Positions 6,875 through 13,049 of a stretch of 13,440 bases of DNA are shown piece by piece. Location: positions 1 through 13,440 of the forward strand of contig DHKK01000101.1 in NCBI GenBank assembly GCA_002404795.1, written 5' to 3'. Origin of the DNA: Clostridiales bacterium UBA4696 (GTDB lineage: Bacteria > Bacillota > Clostridia > Oscillospirales > Oscillospiraceae). The notes below the pieces were generated by a model. That model did not search any database, was not told the DNA's origin, and saw only the letters and a list, made by a program, of their open reading frames with translations. Position numbers and translations under genes: made by a program. Every line of letters begins with the position of its first letter. Within the stretch, counting starts at the first letter, position 1.

Positions 6875-9253
6875 TTAGACATAGGTGTCGGGATTTTCAG
6901 CAGCGACTTCCGCACGGTTAGTAAACTGGACGGCGTCGAGATTTTGATATACAATCCAGTCGGTCCGGTCAGTGCTGCTGGGGTCGGCGCCTTCGTTCAG
7001 GACCCAGAGCTCCTTGCGCGAATAATGCCCGTTGTCGGTCAGCTTGTCGATGTATTTCAGACCCGGCGAGCTGATATACGCAAAGGAATTATTGCTGTAC
7101 ACCTGCGTCAGCATGTTGGCCGTTGCGACCGTGTAATAGTACGATCTGTCACCGGCGTTCACGCCGCTGGGCGTTTGCTCGTCTGATTTTGTCAGATAAA
7201 TGCTCTTTTTCTTATTGGGCGTGTTGTTCCCGGGAAGGACGCCGCCGCTGGTATCAAAAACAGTCAGAGCATAAACGCCGCTTTCGTCAAACCGCGGGAT
7301 CTCCGCATAATACTGCACCGTAAACTGCGGATTTGCGGAGGAAGCCAGCACCGCGATCGTCCCGCTCTGGACGCTGACGGTGAAGACCGGCGCGGCTTCA
7401 GCGGTCGAGATCGTCGCGCTGTCCAGCTCCTGCAGGCCTTCGTCTCCGGCCTGCATCACGGCCAGCGTCACGCCCGTCTCCGCCTCCGGCGCAGCCTCGT
7501 CCAGCCCGTCCAGCTGGCGCAGCAGCGGCTGCAGCACCGCATCCGTGACCGCGATCTCTGCCGTCATGCGATAAGCCGCCGTGTCGAGCGCCTCACCGTC
7601 CTGCACCAGCGCGAGCTGCCGGACGATCCACTGCTCCGCGCCGTCCGCCGCTTTGCCGTCGGAAAGCCCTGCGAAGACAGCCGCGTCCGCCGCCTGCACG
7701 TCAAGCTCCGTGCCCTCCGGCAGCGGCTGCGCGCTCTCGACCGTCAGCGTCAGCTGCAGCTGTGCGTCCGCGTAGGAAAAGCGCTGCGTGCTCGCCGCCG
7801 CATAACAGGCGTCCGTGTGTGTATGCTCCGGCAGCCCGCAGATGAGCGTGCCGTCCGCATCGTAGCAGTCCTCCGTATGCGTGTGTTCTTCCAGACCGCA
7901 GAGCGGCGTTTTCTCCGCCGCCGGTTCGTAACAGGCGTCGGTGTGCGTATGTTCTTCCAGCGCGCAGATCAGCGCGCCGGTCTCATCATAGCAGTCCGCG
8001 GTGTGCGTATGCGCTTCGTGCCCGCAGAGCGGCGTTTTCTCCGCCGTCGGTTCGTAACAGGCGTCGGTATGCGTATGTTCTTCCAGCGTGCAGATCAGCG
8101 CACCGGTCTCATCATAGCAGTCCGCGGTGTGGGCATGTTCCTCATGCCCGCAGAGCGGTGTGCGCGCCGGAGTTTCCGGCTCGGCCGGTTCTTCCGGGGT
8201 CTCGCCGCCGTCTTCCTGCTCCGGCAGAATGCCGAAGCCGAGAAGCCCGGCTTCGTCCAACGCGTGCTGCTTGCGGACCACGCAGCCGCCGACGTTTCCT
8301 TCGATCGTGGTGAGCGACGCGCCGTCCGCCGAGATCTCCGCCACAAGGGCGACATGGTCGGCATAGCCGTCGCTGCCCGTGTCAAAGAAGACCAGATTGC
8401 CGGGCTGCGGCGCAGCGGCGCCCTCGGCGGCGTAGCGCCCGAGCGCCTGCAGCTGCTCCACCCAGCGGATGCAGCCCGCCTGCGCCGGGATGCTGTCCTC
8501 CGGCACGCCCGCGTAGTGCAGGCAGAACGAGGCGAACATCGCGCACCACGCTCCGTACGGACTGCCGTACCACGCGCCGTAGCGCGTATAGCCGTGTATC
8601 CCACCGGCTTCATCGACAATATAGTTGCGCGTGCTGGCGGCATAGCCGAGCTGGCTCTCCGCCACCGCCACGACGTCTGCGCGCCACCGGCCGCTGAGCG
8701 TCCGCGGGATCGTCTGCTCCCAGACGGACGCGGATTCCAGATCGGCCTGCGCGTCGGCGTAGCAGCTGAGACTGTGCGTATGCTCCGGCTTTTCGCAGAT
8801 CAGCCGCGTCTCATAGCACGCGTCGGTGTGGACGTGGGCCGGGATCTCCGGCTCGTCCTCTGCCTCGCCCTCCTCGAGCGGGCAGATCAGCTCGTACTGC
8901 GTCTGGCAGCAGTCCTCCGTGTGCGTGTGTTCCTCGCTCTCCTCCTGCCCGCAGACAAGGACGAGATGGGCCGCGTAGCAGTCCTCGGTGTGGACGTGCG
9001 GCGTCGGCTGTTCCACAGGCAGCTGCTCGTCCTGACCGCAGATGAGGATGGTCTCATAGCAGCTCTCGTCGTGCGTGTGCGCCTCCTGCCCGCAGAAGGT
9101 CTGCTGCGTCATGGTCAGGGCGGGGCGCGTCAGGGCATAAGCGGTCGCGGCGGCCACAGCGCAGCAGAGCCCTGCGACCCATATGCGCCGTTTGCGCCGT
9201 CTTGTCTGCGCAGCCGCGCGGCTGCGCGCCTGTTCCTGCAGACTATCCTGCAT
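6875..9253 (-). CDS. Tip adhesin, 5' half: signal segment, His/Cys repeats, CHAP domain (frameshifted)
   Basis: A 792-residue secreted half-protein. The ATG at 9253 is preferred over the GTG at 9262 because GGGAGGT lies 7 bases before the ATG but abuts the GTG. Residues 24-42 are a hydrophobic signal segment after a basic stretch, followed by LTRPALTM. Residues 54-165 hold five HxHxxxC modules. Residues about 187-344 are a CHAP-type amidase/peptidase domain (C237 in GAWCAMFASFC, H300 in YADHVALVAE, N320 in TIEGNVGG), which in this family cuts peptidoglycan. Residues 368-484 hold six more His/Cys modules, then about 300 residues of uncharacterised beta-rich sequence. The frame ends ENPDTYV-stop at 6875 with no anchor. 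The adjoining frame continues the protein, so a one-base indel is the simplest explanation. The intact product would be about 1,710 residues. Confidence 0.85.
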   Translation of the reverse strand: MQDSLQEQARSRAAAQTRRRKRRIWVAGLCCAVAAATAYALTRPALTMTQQTFCGQEAHTHDESCYETILICGQDEQLPVEQPTPHVHTEDCYAAHLVLVCGQEESEEHTHTEDCCQTQYELICPLEEGEAEDEPEIPAHVHTDACYETRLICEKPEHTHSLSCYADAQADLESASVWEQTIPRTLSGRWRADVVAVAESQLGYAASTRNYIVDEAGGIHGYTRYGAWYGSPYGAWCAMFASFCLHYAGVPEDSIPAQAGCIRWVEQLQALGRYAAEGAAAPQPGNLVFFDTGSDGYADHVALVAEISADGASLTTIEGNVGGCVVRKQHALDEAGLLGFGILPEQEDGGETPEEPAEPETPARTPLCGHEEHAHTADCYDETGALICTLEEHTHTDACYEPTAEKTPLCGHEAHTHTADCYDETGALICALEEHTHTDACYEPAAEKTPLCGLEEHTHTEDCYDADGTLICGLPEHTHTDACYAAASTQRFSYADAQLQLTLTVESAQPLPEGTELDVQAADAAVFAGLSDGKAADGAEQWIVRQLALVQDGEALDTAAYRMTAEIAVTDAVLQPLLRQLDGLDEAAPEAETGVTLAVMQAGDEGLQELDSATISTAEAAPVFTVSVQSGTIAVLASSANPQFTVQYYAEIPRFDESGVYALTVFDTSGGVLPGNNTPNKKKSIYLTKSDEQTPSGVNAGDRSYYYTVATANMLTQVYSNNSFAYISSPGLKYIDKLTDNGHYSRKELWVLNEGADPSSTDRTDWIVYQNLDAVQFTNRAEVAAENPDTYV
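7772..8149 (-). repeat. 126-bp tandem repeats (three copies, 42 residues each)
   Basis: The motif GCAGAGCGG recurs at 7898, 8024 and 8150, an exact spacing of 126 bases. The copies at 7898-8023 and 8024-8149 are nearly identical at the DNA level, and 7772-7897 is a more diverged third copy. Each encodes two HxHTxxCY modules separated by an LIC strand. High DNA identity between the inner copies suggests recent duplication, so copy number could vary by slippage or recombination. The frame is kept because 126 is a multiple of three. Confidence 0.85.
8759..9094 (-). other. N-terminal His/Cys module block of the adhesin
   Basis: Five modules of the form HxHxxxC(Y/C) occur here: HTHDESCY, HVHTEDCY, HTHTEDCC, HVHTDACY and HTHSLSCY, interleaved with ICG, VCG or ICP strands. 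Unlike the block after the CHAP domain they are diverged at the DNA level, so they are older. Two His and paired Cys per unit could bind metal such as zinc or form disulfides on the cell surface; neither is shown by the sequence. Confidence 0.7.
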
Positions 9254-9260
9254 CTGTGCC

Positions 9261-9267
9261 ACCTCCC
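9261..9267 (-). promoter_or_regulatory. Ribosome binding site deciding the adhesin start
   Basis: GGGAGGT reads on the minus strand from 9267 to 9261, 7 bases before the ATG at 9253. The alternative GTG at 9262 overlaps this site, so the ATG is the better start. Confidence 0.8.
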
Positions 9268-9268
9268 A

Positions 9269-9856
9269 TCACCGCACCGGGCCGAAGTCCGACAGCGGCC
9301 AGATCCGGAAAACGACCTTTCCCACGACCTGATCCGCTGCCACGCAGCCCACAGCCGTGCTGCGCGAGTCGATCGAGACGTCCCGGTTGTCGCCCATCAG
9401 GAAATACCGCTCGTCCGGCACCTGATAGGGCAGCGTGATCGTCGTCTCGCCATACGCATGCGCCGTCAGATAGGGCTCATCGAGGACCTTTCCGTTGATG
9501 GAAACGATTCCATCCGCGTCGATGTCGACCCAGTCCGCGGGGCCTGCGATATACCGCTTGATCAGAAGCTTGTTGCCGTAATAAAACGCCGTGATATCGC
9601 CCGGCGCGAACGTCTCCGTTTTGATCGCCACGACCAGCTGCCCGTCGGCCAGCGTCGGCGCCATCGAGCTGCCGTAGATCCGCAGCACCGGCATCCATAG
9701 CGTGGCGACCAGCACGGCCAGCGCCGCCACCACGAGCAGGATCGCCGCCGTGCTCCGCAGCGTCCGGCCATACCGCCGCTTGTAGCGCAGGCGGCTGCGC
9801 TCGCGCGCGATCTGCTCCGTGGTCGGCAGATCCGCGCCCGCCTTGTGTTTTTTCAT
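9269..9856 (-). CDS. lepB: Signal peptidase I
   Basis: A 195-residue type I signal peptidase with one N-terminal membrane anchor (about 35-55). The catalytic serine S64 is in YGSSMAPTL, the catalytic lysine K100 in LLIKRYIAG, and the conserved GDNRDVSIDSR is at 155-165. Both catalytic residues are present, so it should be an active enzyme, unlike the SipA-type chaperones of some streptococcal pilus islands. Located between a coiled-coil gene and the adhesin, it is probably dedicated to maturing the pilin and adhesin precursors. The ATG at 9856 overlaps the upstream stop by 4 bases (ATGA), implying translational coupling. The symbol is the generic one for the family; the alternative name sipS is equally valid. 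Confidence 0.94.
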   Translation of the reverse strand: MKKHKAGADLPTTEQIARERSRLRYKRRYGRTLRSTAAILLVVAALAVLVATLWMPVLRIYGSSMAPTLADGQLVVAIKTETFAPGDITAFYYGNKLLIKRYIAGPADWVDIDADGIVSINGKVLDEPYLTAHAYGETTITLPYQVPDERYFLMGDNRDVSIDSRSTAVGCVAADQVVGKVVFRIWPLSDFGPVR

Positions 9857-10278
9857 CGGTTCGCCATCCCTTTGAACATCTCCTGCAGCTCCGCGCGCGC
9901 ATGGATCAGCTGCCCGGCCTGCAGCTGGAATCGTTTCCAATGCTCGGCAGCCTGACGCTCCGCGGTATCCACGATCTGCTTCGCCTGCCGCTCGGCGTCC
10001 GCAAGGATCTGCTCCTTCTGCGCCTGCGTCTCAGCGGCGGAGGCCCGGACGGCCTGCAGATACTGGTCGGCCGCCGCCTGCGCGGCGTCAAACACGCCGT
10101 TCAGCGAGAGCGCGGCCTCGGCGATGGAGCCGGCGTTTGCCAGGCGCAGCTGCCGGTCCTGCAGCTGCGCCCGGGCCTGGGCTAGCTGCTGCTCGGCCTG
10201 CTCCTTCTGCTGCTGCAGCGTATAGATGATATCGATCAGATCTGCGCGGCTCAGCCGCCGCAATTCCTGGTCCGTCAT
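9853..10278 (-). CDS. Small coiled-coil protein, first gene of the pilus operon
   Basis: A 141-residue soluble protein starting MTDQELRRLSRADLIDIIYT. It has no signal peptide or membrane segment, so it is probably cytoplasmic. Residues 20-48 and about 70-140 are rich in Gln, Ala, Glu and Lys with heptad-like spacing, indicating coiled coils; the overall look recalls DivIVA-type or ATP-synthase-b-type helical proteins but no family is claimed. The frame extends upstream to an ATG at 10419, but AAGGAT lies only before 10278 and the longer start would fall at the very beginning of any transcript from the promoter noted here. It is coupled to signal peptidase through ATGA. It might organise or position the secretion site; that is inference from context. 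Confidence 0.8.
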   Translation of the reverse strand: MTDQELRRLSRADLIDIIYTLQQQKEQAEQQLAQARAQLQDRQLRLANAGSIAEAALSLNGVFDAAQAAADQYLQAVRASAAETQAQKEQILADAERQAKQIVDTAERQAAEHWKRFQLQAGQLIHARAELQEMFKGMANR

Positions 10279-10346
10279 GGTATGCGCACCATCCTTTTTT
10301 GTTCGCCCGTCTGCCCGCAGGGCGGGGGAGAGGGGCGGAAACGCTA

Positions 10347-10379
10347 TAAAAATGTCCCGCTCCGCCGCAGCGGTGCGGG
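10347..10379 (-). terminator. Terminator-like hairpin in the operon leader (candidate attenuator)
   Basis: On the minus strand, 10379-10356 folds into a 9-bp GC stem (CCCGC then CCGC, 4-base loop, GCGG then GCGGG, one internal mismatch). After three bases comes TTTTT (10352-10348). It lies between the candidate promoter and the first gene, about 70 bases upstream of the start codon, so it could condition transcription into the whole pilus operon. The T-run is short. Confidence 0.45.
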
Positions 10380-10427
10380 CAATATCGTCATCTGCCTGAA
10401 CCGGCGGGAACAATTTCATTTCGGATA

Positions 10428-10459
10428 CTTATAGCAGCATAAAGCACGGAATCTGTCAA
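10428..10459 (-). promoter_or_regulatory. Candidate promoter of the pilus operon
   Basis: A consensus -35 box TTGACA reads on the minus strand at 10459-10454. Downstream, TGCTAT (10436-10431) is at 17-base spacing but a poor -10, while TATAAG (10433-10428) is a better hexamer at 20 bases. The AT-rich context just upstream of the first operon gene supports a promoter; the -10 choice is uncertain. The leader would be about 145 bases. Confidence 0.45.
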
Positions 10460-10647
10460 TTATAATCCTGAAAAAATTGAACTTTTTTCACGAAAAAACG
10501 CTGGAAAATACCATTAAACTGGAAACAATGGAAGCTCACTTACAATTTTAGAAGATAGAGTAAAAACATAGGATATTCCGGAAATCGAAGTTTTACAAGA
10601 CCTTCCTTTTCCACCGCTGTCTTCCATCCACCCCCGCCCCGATCCAT

Positions 10648-10679
10648 AAAAAATCCCCGGCCGTCTGAAGTCCTGGGGA
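10648..10679 (-). terminator. Intrinsic terminator, minus strand (second of a tandem pair)
   Basis: TCCCC (10679-10675) pairs with GGGGA (10658-10654), extended by GG/CC past one bulged base, around an 11-base loop. It is followed at once by TTTTTT (10653-10648). It lies just after another terminator of the same orientation and would insulate the pilus promoter from upstream transcription. Confidence 0.75.
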
Positions 10680-10684
10680 GCATC

Positions 10685-10736
10685 AAAAAACGGACACCCT
10701 ACCTTTCGTAAAATGGACAAAAAGGCAGGGTGTCCG
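10685..10736 (-). terminator. Strong intrinsic terminator, minus strand (first of a tandem pair)
   Basis: CGGACACCCT (10736-10727) pairs perfectly with AGGGTGTCCG (10700-10691), extending to about 15 bp with one mismatch (10722-10726 with 10701-10705) and a 16-base loop. TTTTTT follows (10690-10685). It would end transcripts coming from the Bro-N gene or from a local RNA starting near 10980. Confidence 0.85.
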
Positions 10737-10764
10737 ACTGTTTTCAAGCGTTGGAAGAAAAATC

Positions 10765-10938
10765 AAAATGCAAACCAATGAAATGTTTGCATTTTGGAGA
10801 GGAGCGACGGAACAGGTGAGAGATGGCTTTATCAAAAATAAACTTGCAATCCAGCAAAGCGATTGCAAGTTTAAACGAAGAAAGACCTTTGCTGTCGAGG
10901 CGGGCGCGCCCTGCGCGGCTGCCTGACATCCAAAGGTC
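10765..10938 (-). other. Structured intergenic segment: three strong stem-loops
   Basis: This gene-free stretch holds three inverted repeats: 10765-10775 with 10785-10795 (11 bp perfect, 9-base loop); 10839-10851 with 10861-10873 (13 bp perfect, 9-base loop); and 10887-10893 with 10932-10938 (7 bp, with TGTC/GACA and AGGC/GCCT pairs continuing inward to a GC-rich centre). The two terminators follow on the minus strand. Open frames crossing it read through these hairpins and lack ribosome binding sites, so it is not coding. It may be a structured RNA of about 290 bases or a dispersed intergenic repeat; no known RNA family is recognised. The remaining parts, 10470-10647 and 10940-11000, show no clear feature. 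Confidence 0.6.
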
Positions 10939-11000
10939 ATTTCTGAGTGTGTTTTCACTACACTATAGATGAACACGTTACAGCGTTTGATTTCTGTAAT

Positions 11001-11891
11001 TCACTCTTTCAGTTTGTTTTTGTCCGGAATCTCACTGGTCGATTCAATCAGGTTTGTCACGACCTGATTGAGCTGCGCGGCATTCTTTGATGTAATGACC
11101 GGTACGCCAGTCTGCTGCTCGATGGCTTTTCGCGCATCACCCGCGACCTTACCACCGGAACGTGCAATCGTGATATTTTCTTTCAAGCCCTCCGGCGCTT
11201 TCTGCTTGGAGATCTCCGTGGTCGTAGCCTCGGCCAGCATATTAAGAACCAGCTCCAGCGTTGTCATATTATCCCGCAGGTTCTCTTTCTTCAAGCCTTT
11301 GAGATTTTTATACTGCCGCGTGTTCATGCCGGACCATGCTTTTGTGATCTCATCGGTCAGAATCGCGTATTCCACGCCTTTTTGTACCCCGCGCGCGTCC
11401 CATTCATCGGTCAATTCCTTGCGCACCTGAATTGCTTGCAGGCGCTGGTTAATCCATTCGCGGCTATAGCCTTTCTTGAGATAGGTTTCCAACACGCGGT
11501 CGATCGTCAGCTCTGGATCGATGGTTTCTTCGATTCGCTCCCGGCCGACCTGCGCCAGCCAGAGCTTAAACGGCTCGGCTTTGGGTGAGGGGATGGACTG
11601 GATGATGCGAAGAAGCTGCTCGGTGTCGGCCACATCAGTATTGTAGCGTTTTCCGTCTTTTGGCGACTTCAGCCTCAGTTGCTGACAATTTGTCAGCAAC
11701 TGATCTGCGCCTTCTTCTTTAAGCCGCTGCTTCAGTTTCGCCCAATAGTTGCTCGCACCGCGTTGATCTGGCTGATCAGTCAGTACAGCTACCACGTCGA
11801 CGATAGAAAAGTACCATTCTTCCTTTTCCGCATCCCATGCAGTGCGGATGCGCTTGTTCTCAAATAATTGGATTTTGTCGTTCTGTGACAT
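11001..11891 (-). CDS. Bro-N domain protein (DinD/antirepressor-like)
   Basis: A 296-residue protein. Residues about 8-118 form a Bro-N domain (IQLFENKRIRTAWDAEKEEWYFSIVDVVAVLTD, then LLRIIQSIPSPKAEPFKLWLAQVGRERIEE), a DNA-binding module common in phage antirepressors. The C-terminal half (MNTRQYKNLKGLKKENLRDNMTTLELVLNMLAEATTTEIS) resembles E. coli DinD, a DNA-damage-inducible protein. This suggests a stress- or mobile-element-linked regulator rather than a pilus gene. AGAGG lies 8 bases before the ATG at 11891. A 13-bp inverted repeat lies inside its coding sequence. It is separated from the pilus operon by two terminators. Confidence 0.85.
   Translation of the reverse strand: MSQNDKIQLFENKRIRTAWDAEKEEWYFSIVDVVAVLTDQPDQRGASNYWAKLKQRLKEEGADQLLTNCQQLRLKSPKDGKRYNTDVADTEQLLRIIQSIPSPKAEPFKLWLAQVGRERIEETIDPELTIDRVLETYLKKGYSREWINQRLQAIQVRKELTDEWDARGVQKGVEYAILTDEITKAWSGMNTRQYKNLKGLKKENLRDNMTTLELVLNMLAEATTTEISKQKAPEGLKENITIARSGGKVAGDARKAIEQQTGVPVITSKNAAQLNQVVTNLIESTSEIPDKNKLKE
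11675..11703. repeat. Perfect 13-bp inverted repeat inside the Bro-N gene
   Basis: Positions 11675-11687 and 11691-11703 are perfect inverted copies around a 3-base spacer. They encode DQLLTNCQQL near residues 63-72 of the Bro-N protein. The protein segment itself looks conserved in the family, so the dyad may be a by-product of Gln/Leu codons; an operator or mRNA hairpin is the alternative. Confidence 0.6.
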
Positions 11892-11974
11892 TGATTTTAC
11901 CTCTGTCTGTCGAAATTGTGGGAAGCGGAAATCTATTACTGGCTCGTTTTGATTTCTAATTGTGAAATTTCAGC

Positions 11975-12775
11975 CTATTTTAATTCTATCCCATCGAAAA
12001 ACTCATCAATAGGATACATCTGCCTCGGCTGCCGTCCCCATCTGATTGTGTATTCCTTCGGCTCGCAGATTCTTTTCTGAGGAAGAAGAATCCGATACTC
12101 TTTTTCTCCTGTGAAGTAGGTATCTTTGCAAAACAAAACGCGCTTCATATTTTGCTCTGTAATTGTAAGTTGAATGCTCTCTCCGCTATTTGCTACCTCA
12201 ACCATTGATGCGAGAAGTTTATTGTGTTTCGACACGACTCCGGGGCATTGAGAGACATATTCAATCATTTCTTTGATGACACCTTTAGGGGAAAAATCAA
12301 AATATTTCACCTCATCATAGAAAACTATCCCCAGTTCAGACAGGCTCCCGATGAACAGCTCCGGTCGAAAGAACACGCCAGCCGTATCTGCTTTGGGAAA
12401 GTGTGATTTTATAGTATCTCTAATTGTGTCGCTAATAGTAATAAATCGTTTTCCCTTCGCTTCTCGGATAGTACAGTCCTCTGCAGATATGCAAGTAATA
12501 CAAAATATGGGTATATTGTCAGTATCAGCTAGTCCGAGAGACACAGTTATATTTGGATGGCTAAAAGATAGCCCCGTATTTGTCTCAGTCATAATGGCGT
12601 TTCCGTTTTTTAACTGCAGAATTGCTTCAAATGCGTCTCCTTGTCCCTTTAACCCGTTTTCCTTCTCAATTCCACGAAACTTCACTGCATTGGAAAAGTA
12701 CATCTTGCCGTTGAATAATCGCTTGACGTATTTGCGTTCCCCGAACTTTACAAAAAGCACACTTTTATTATCCAT
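11975..12775 (-). CDS. Protein of unknown function, 266 residues
   Basis: I do not recognise a named family with certainty. The start is the ATG at 12775 (MDNKSVLFVKFGERKYVKRLF); a GTG at 12784 in frame is the alternative, and neither has a clear ribosome binding site. The opening, FVKFGERKYVKRLFNGKMYFSNAVKFRGIEKE then GQGDAFEA, resembles uncharacterised DUF2971-like proteins found near defence or mobile genes, which share a MYFSN-type motif and an acidic GD..E motif. It has no signal peptide or membrane segment, so it is probably cytoplasmic. GC content is low (about 42% in a sampled line) compared with the pilus genes, suggesting acquisition by transfer. It lies 83 bases upstream of the Bro-N gene in the same direction and may be cotranscribed. 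Confidence 0.7.
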   Translation of the reverse strand: MDNKSVLFVKFGERKYVKRLFNGKMYFSNAVKFRGIEKENGLKGQGDAFEAILQLKNGNAIMTETNTGLSFSHPNITVSLGLADTDNIPIFCITCISAEDCTIREAKGKRFITISDTIRDTIKSHFPKADTAGVFFRPELFIGSLSELGIVFYDEVKYFDFSPKGVIKEMIEYVSQCPGVVSKHNKLLASMVEVANSGESIQLTITEQNMKRVLFCKDTYFTGEKEYRILLPQKRICEPKEYTIRWGRQPRQMYPIDEFFDGIELK

Positions 12776-13049
12776 TTTGCTCACACCAACAAATTTTACT
12801 TAATACTCTACTATCCAGCACAGCCCACCATGTTGCGCCAAAGTCTTCGGTATAGCATAAACCTGCCACATTGCCATGGTGGGCGGCATAGTTCATCAGG
12901 CGGGACATCTTGCCTGCGTAGTCGCTGTTGCAGGCGGGGCACATCATTCCAGCTTTCTTTGCCAAGTCCCTCATTGCAAGATTGGTCATCGGACTGTAGC
13001 AAAAGAACGCAGTTTTCTTTATGCTGCATTCTCTCCGAACATTCATCAT
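12768..13049 (-). pseudogene. Small CxxC-containing reading frame, probably a gene remnant
   Basis: Overlapping the 3' part of the DUF1016 remnant in another frame is a 93-residue frame containing MTNLAMRDLAKKAGMMCPAC followed by NSDYAGKMSRLMNYAAHHGN. Its composition looks more protein-like than the overlapping frame, and CPAC could be part of a metal site. No convincing ribosome binding site precedes any of its ATG codons, and I recognise no family. It may be the true continuation of the upstream gene after a frameshift, or a remnant of a different gene. Its stop lies just past the start of the next gene. Confidence 0.35.

Noticed and set aside
6877..6899. Programmed -1 frameshift site in the adhesin
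   Set aside because: The overlap has no canonical slippery heptamer and I see no clear downstream pseudoknot, so an indel or sequencing error is preferred.
7772..8149. CRISPR-like periodic repeat
   Set aside because: The 126-base period is in frame, has no unique spacers and encodes regular His/Cys modules.
457..9700. Long plus-strand open frames opposite the pilus genes (for example 457-1332, 2452-4179, 4374-6878, 7817-9700)
   Set aside because: They are antisense to genes with clear domains and are low-complexity or Arg-rich or otherwise domainless, as expected from high-GC shadow frames.
9857..10419. Longer start (ATG at 10419) for the coiled-coil protein
   Set aside because: It has no ribosome binding site, would start at the very end of the candidate promoter, and runs through the leader hairpin in a non-protein-like sequence.
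10447..10466. TATAAT on both strands near 10460-10465 as a promoter
   Set aside because: The hexamer is part of a palindrome and neither strand shows a matching -35 box at 16-18 bases.
10514..10976. Two open frames on the minus strand (10514-10747 and 10683-10976)
   Set aside because: They read through intrinsic terminators and perfect hairpins, lack ribosome binding sites, and resemble no protein domain; the DNA structure explains the region better.
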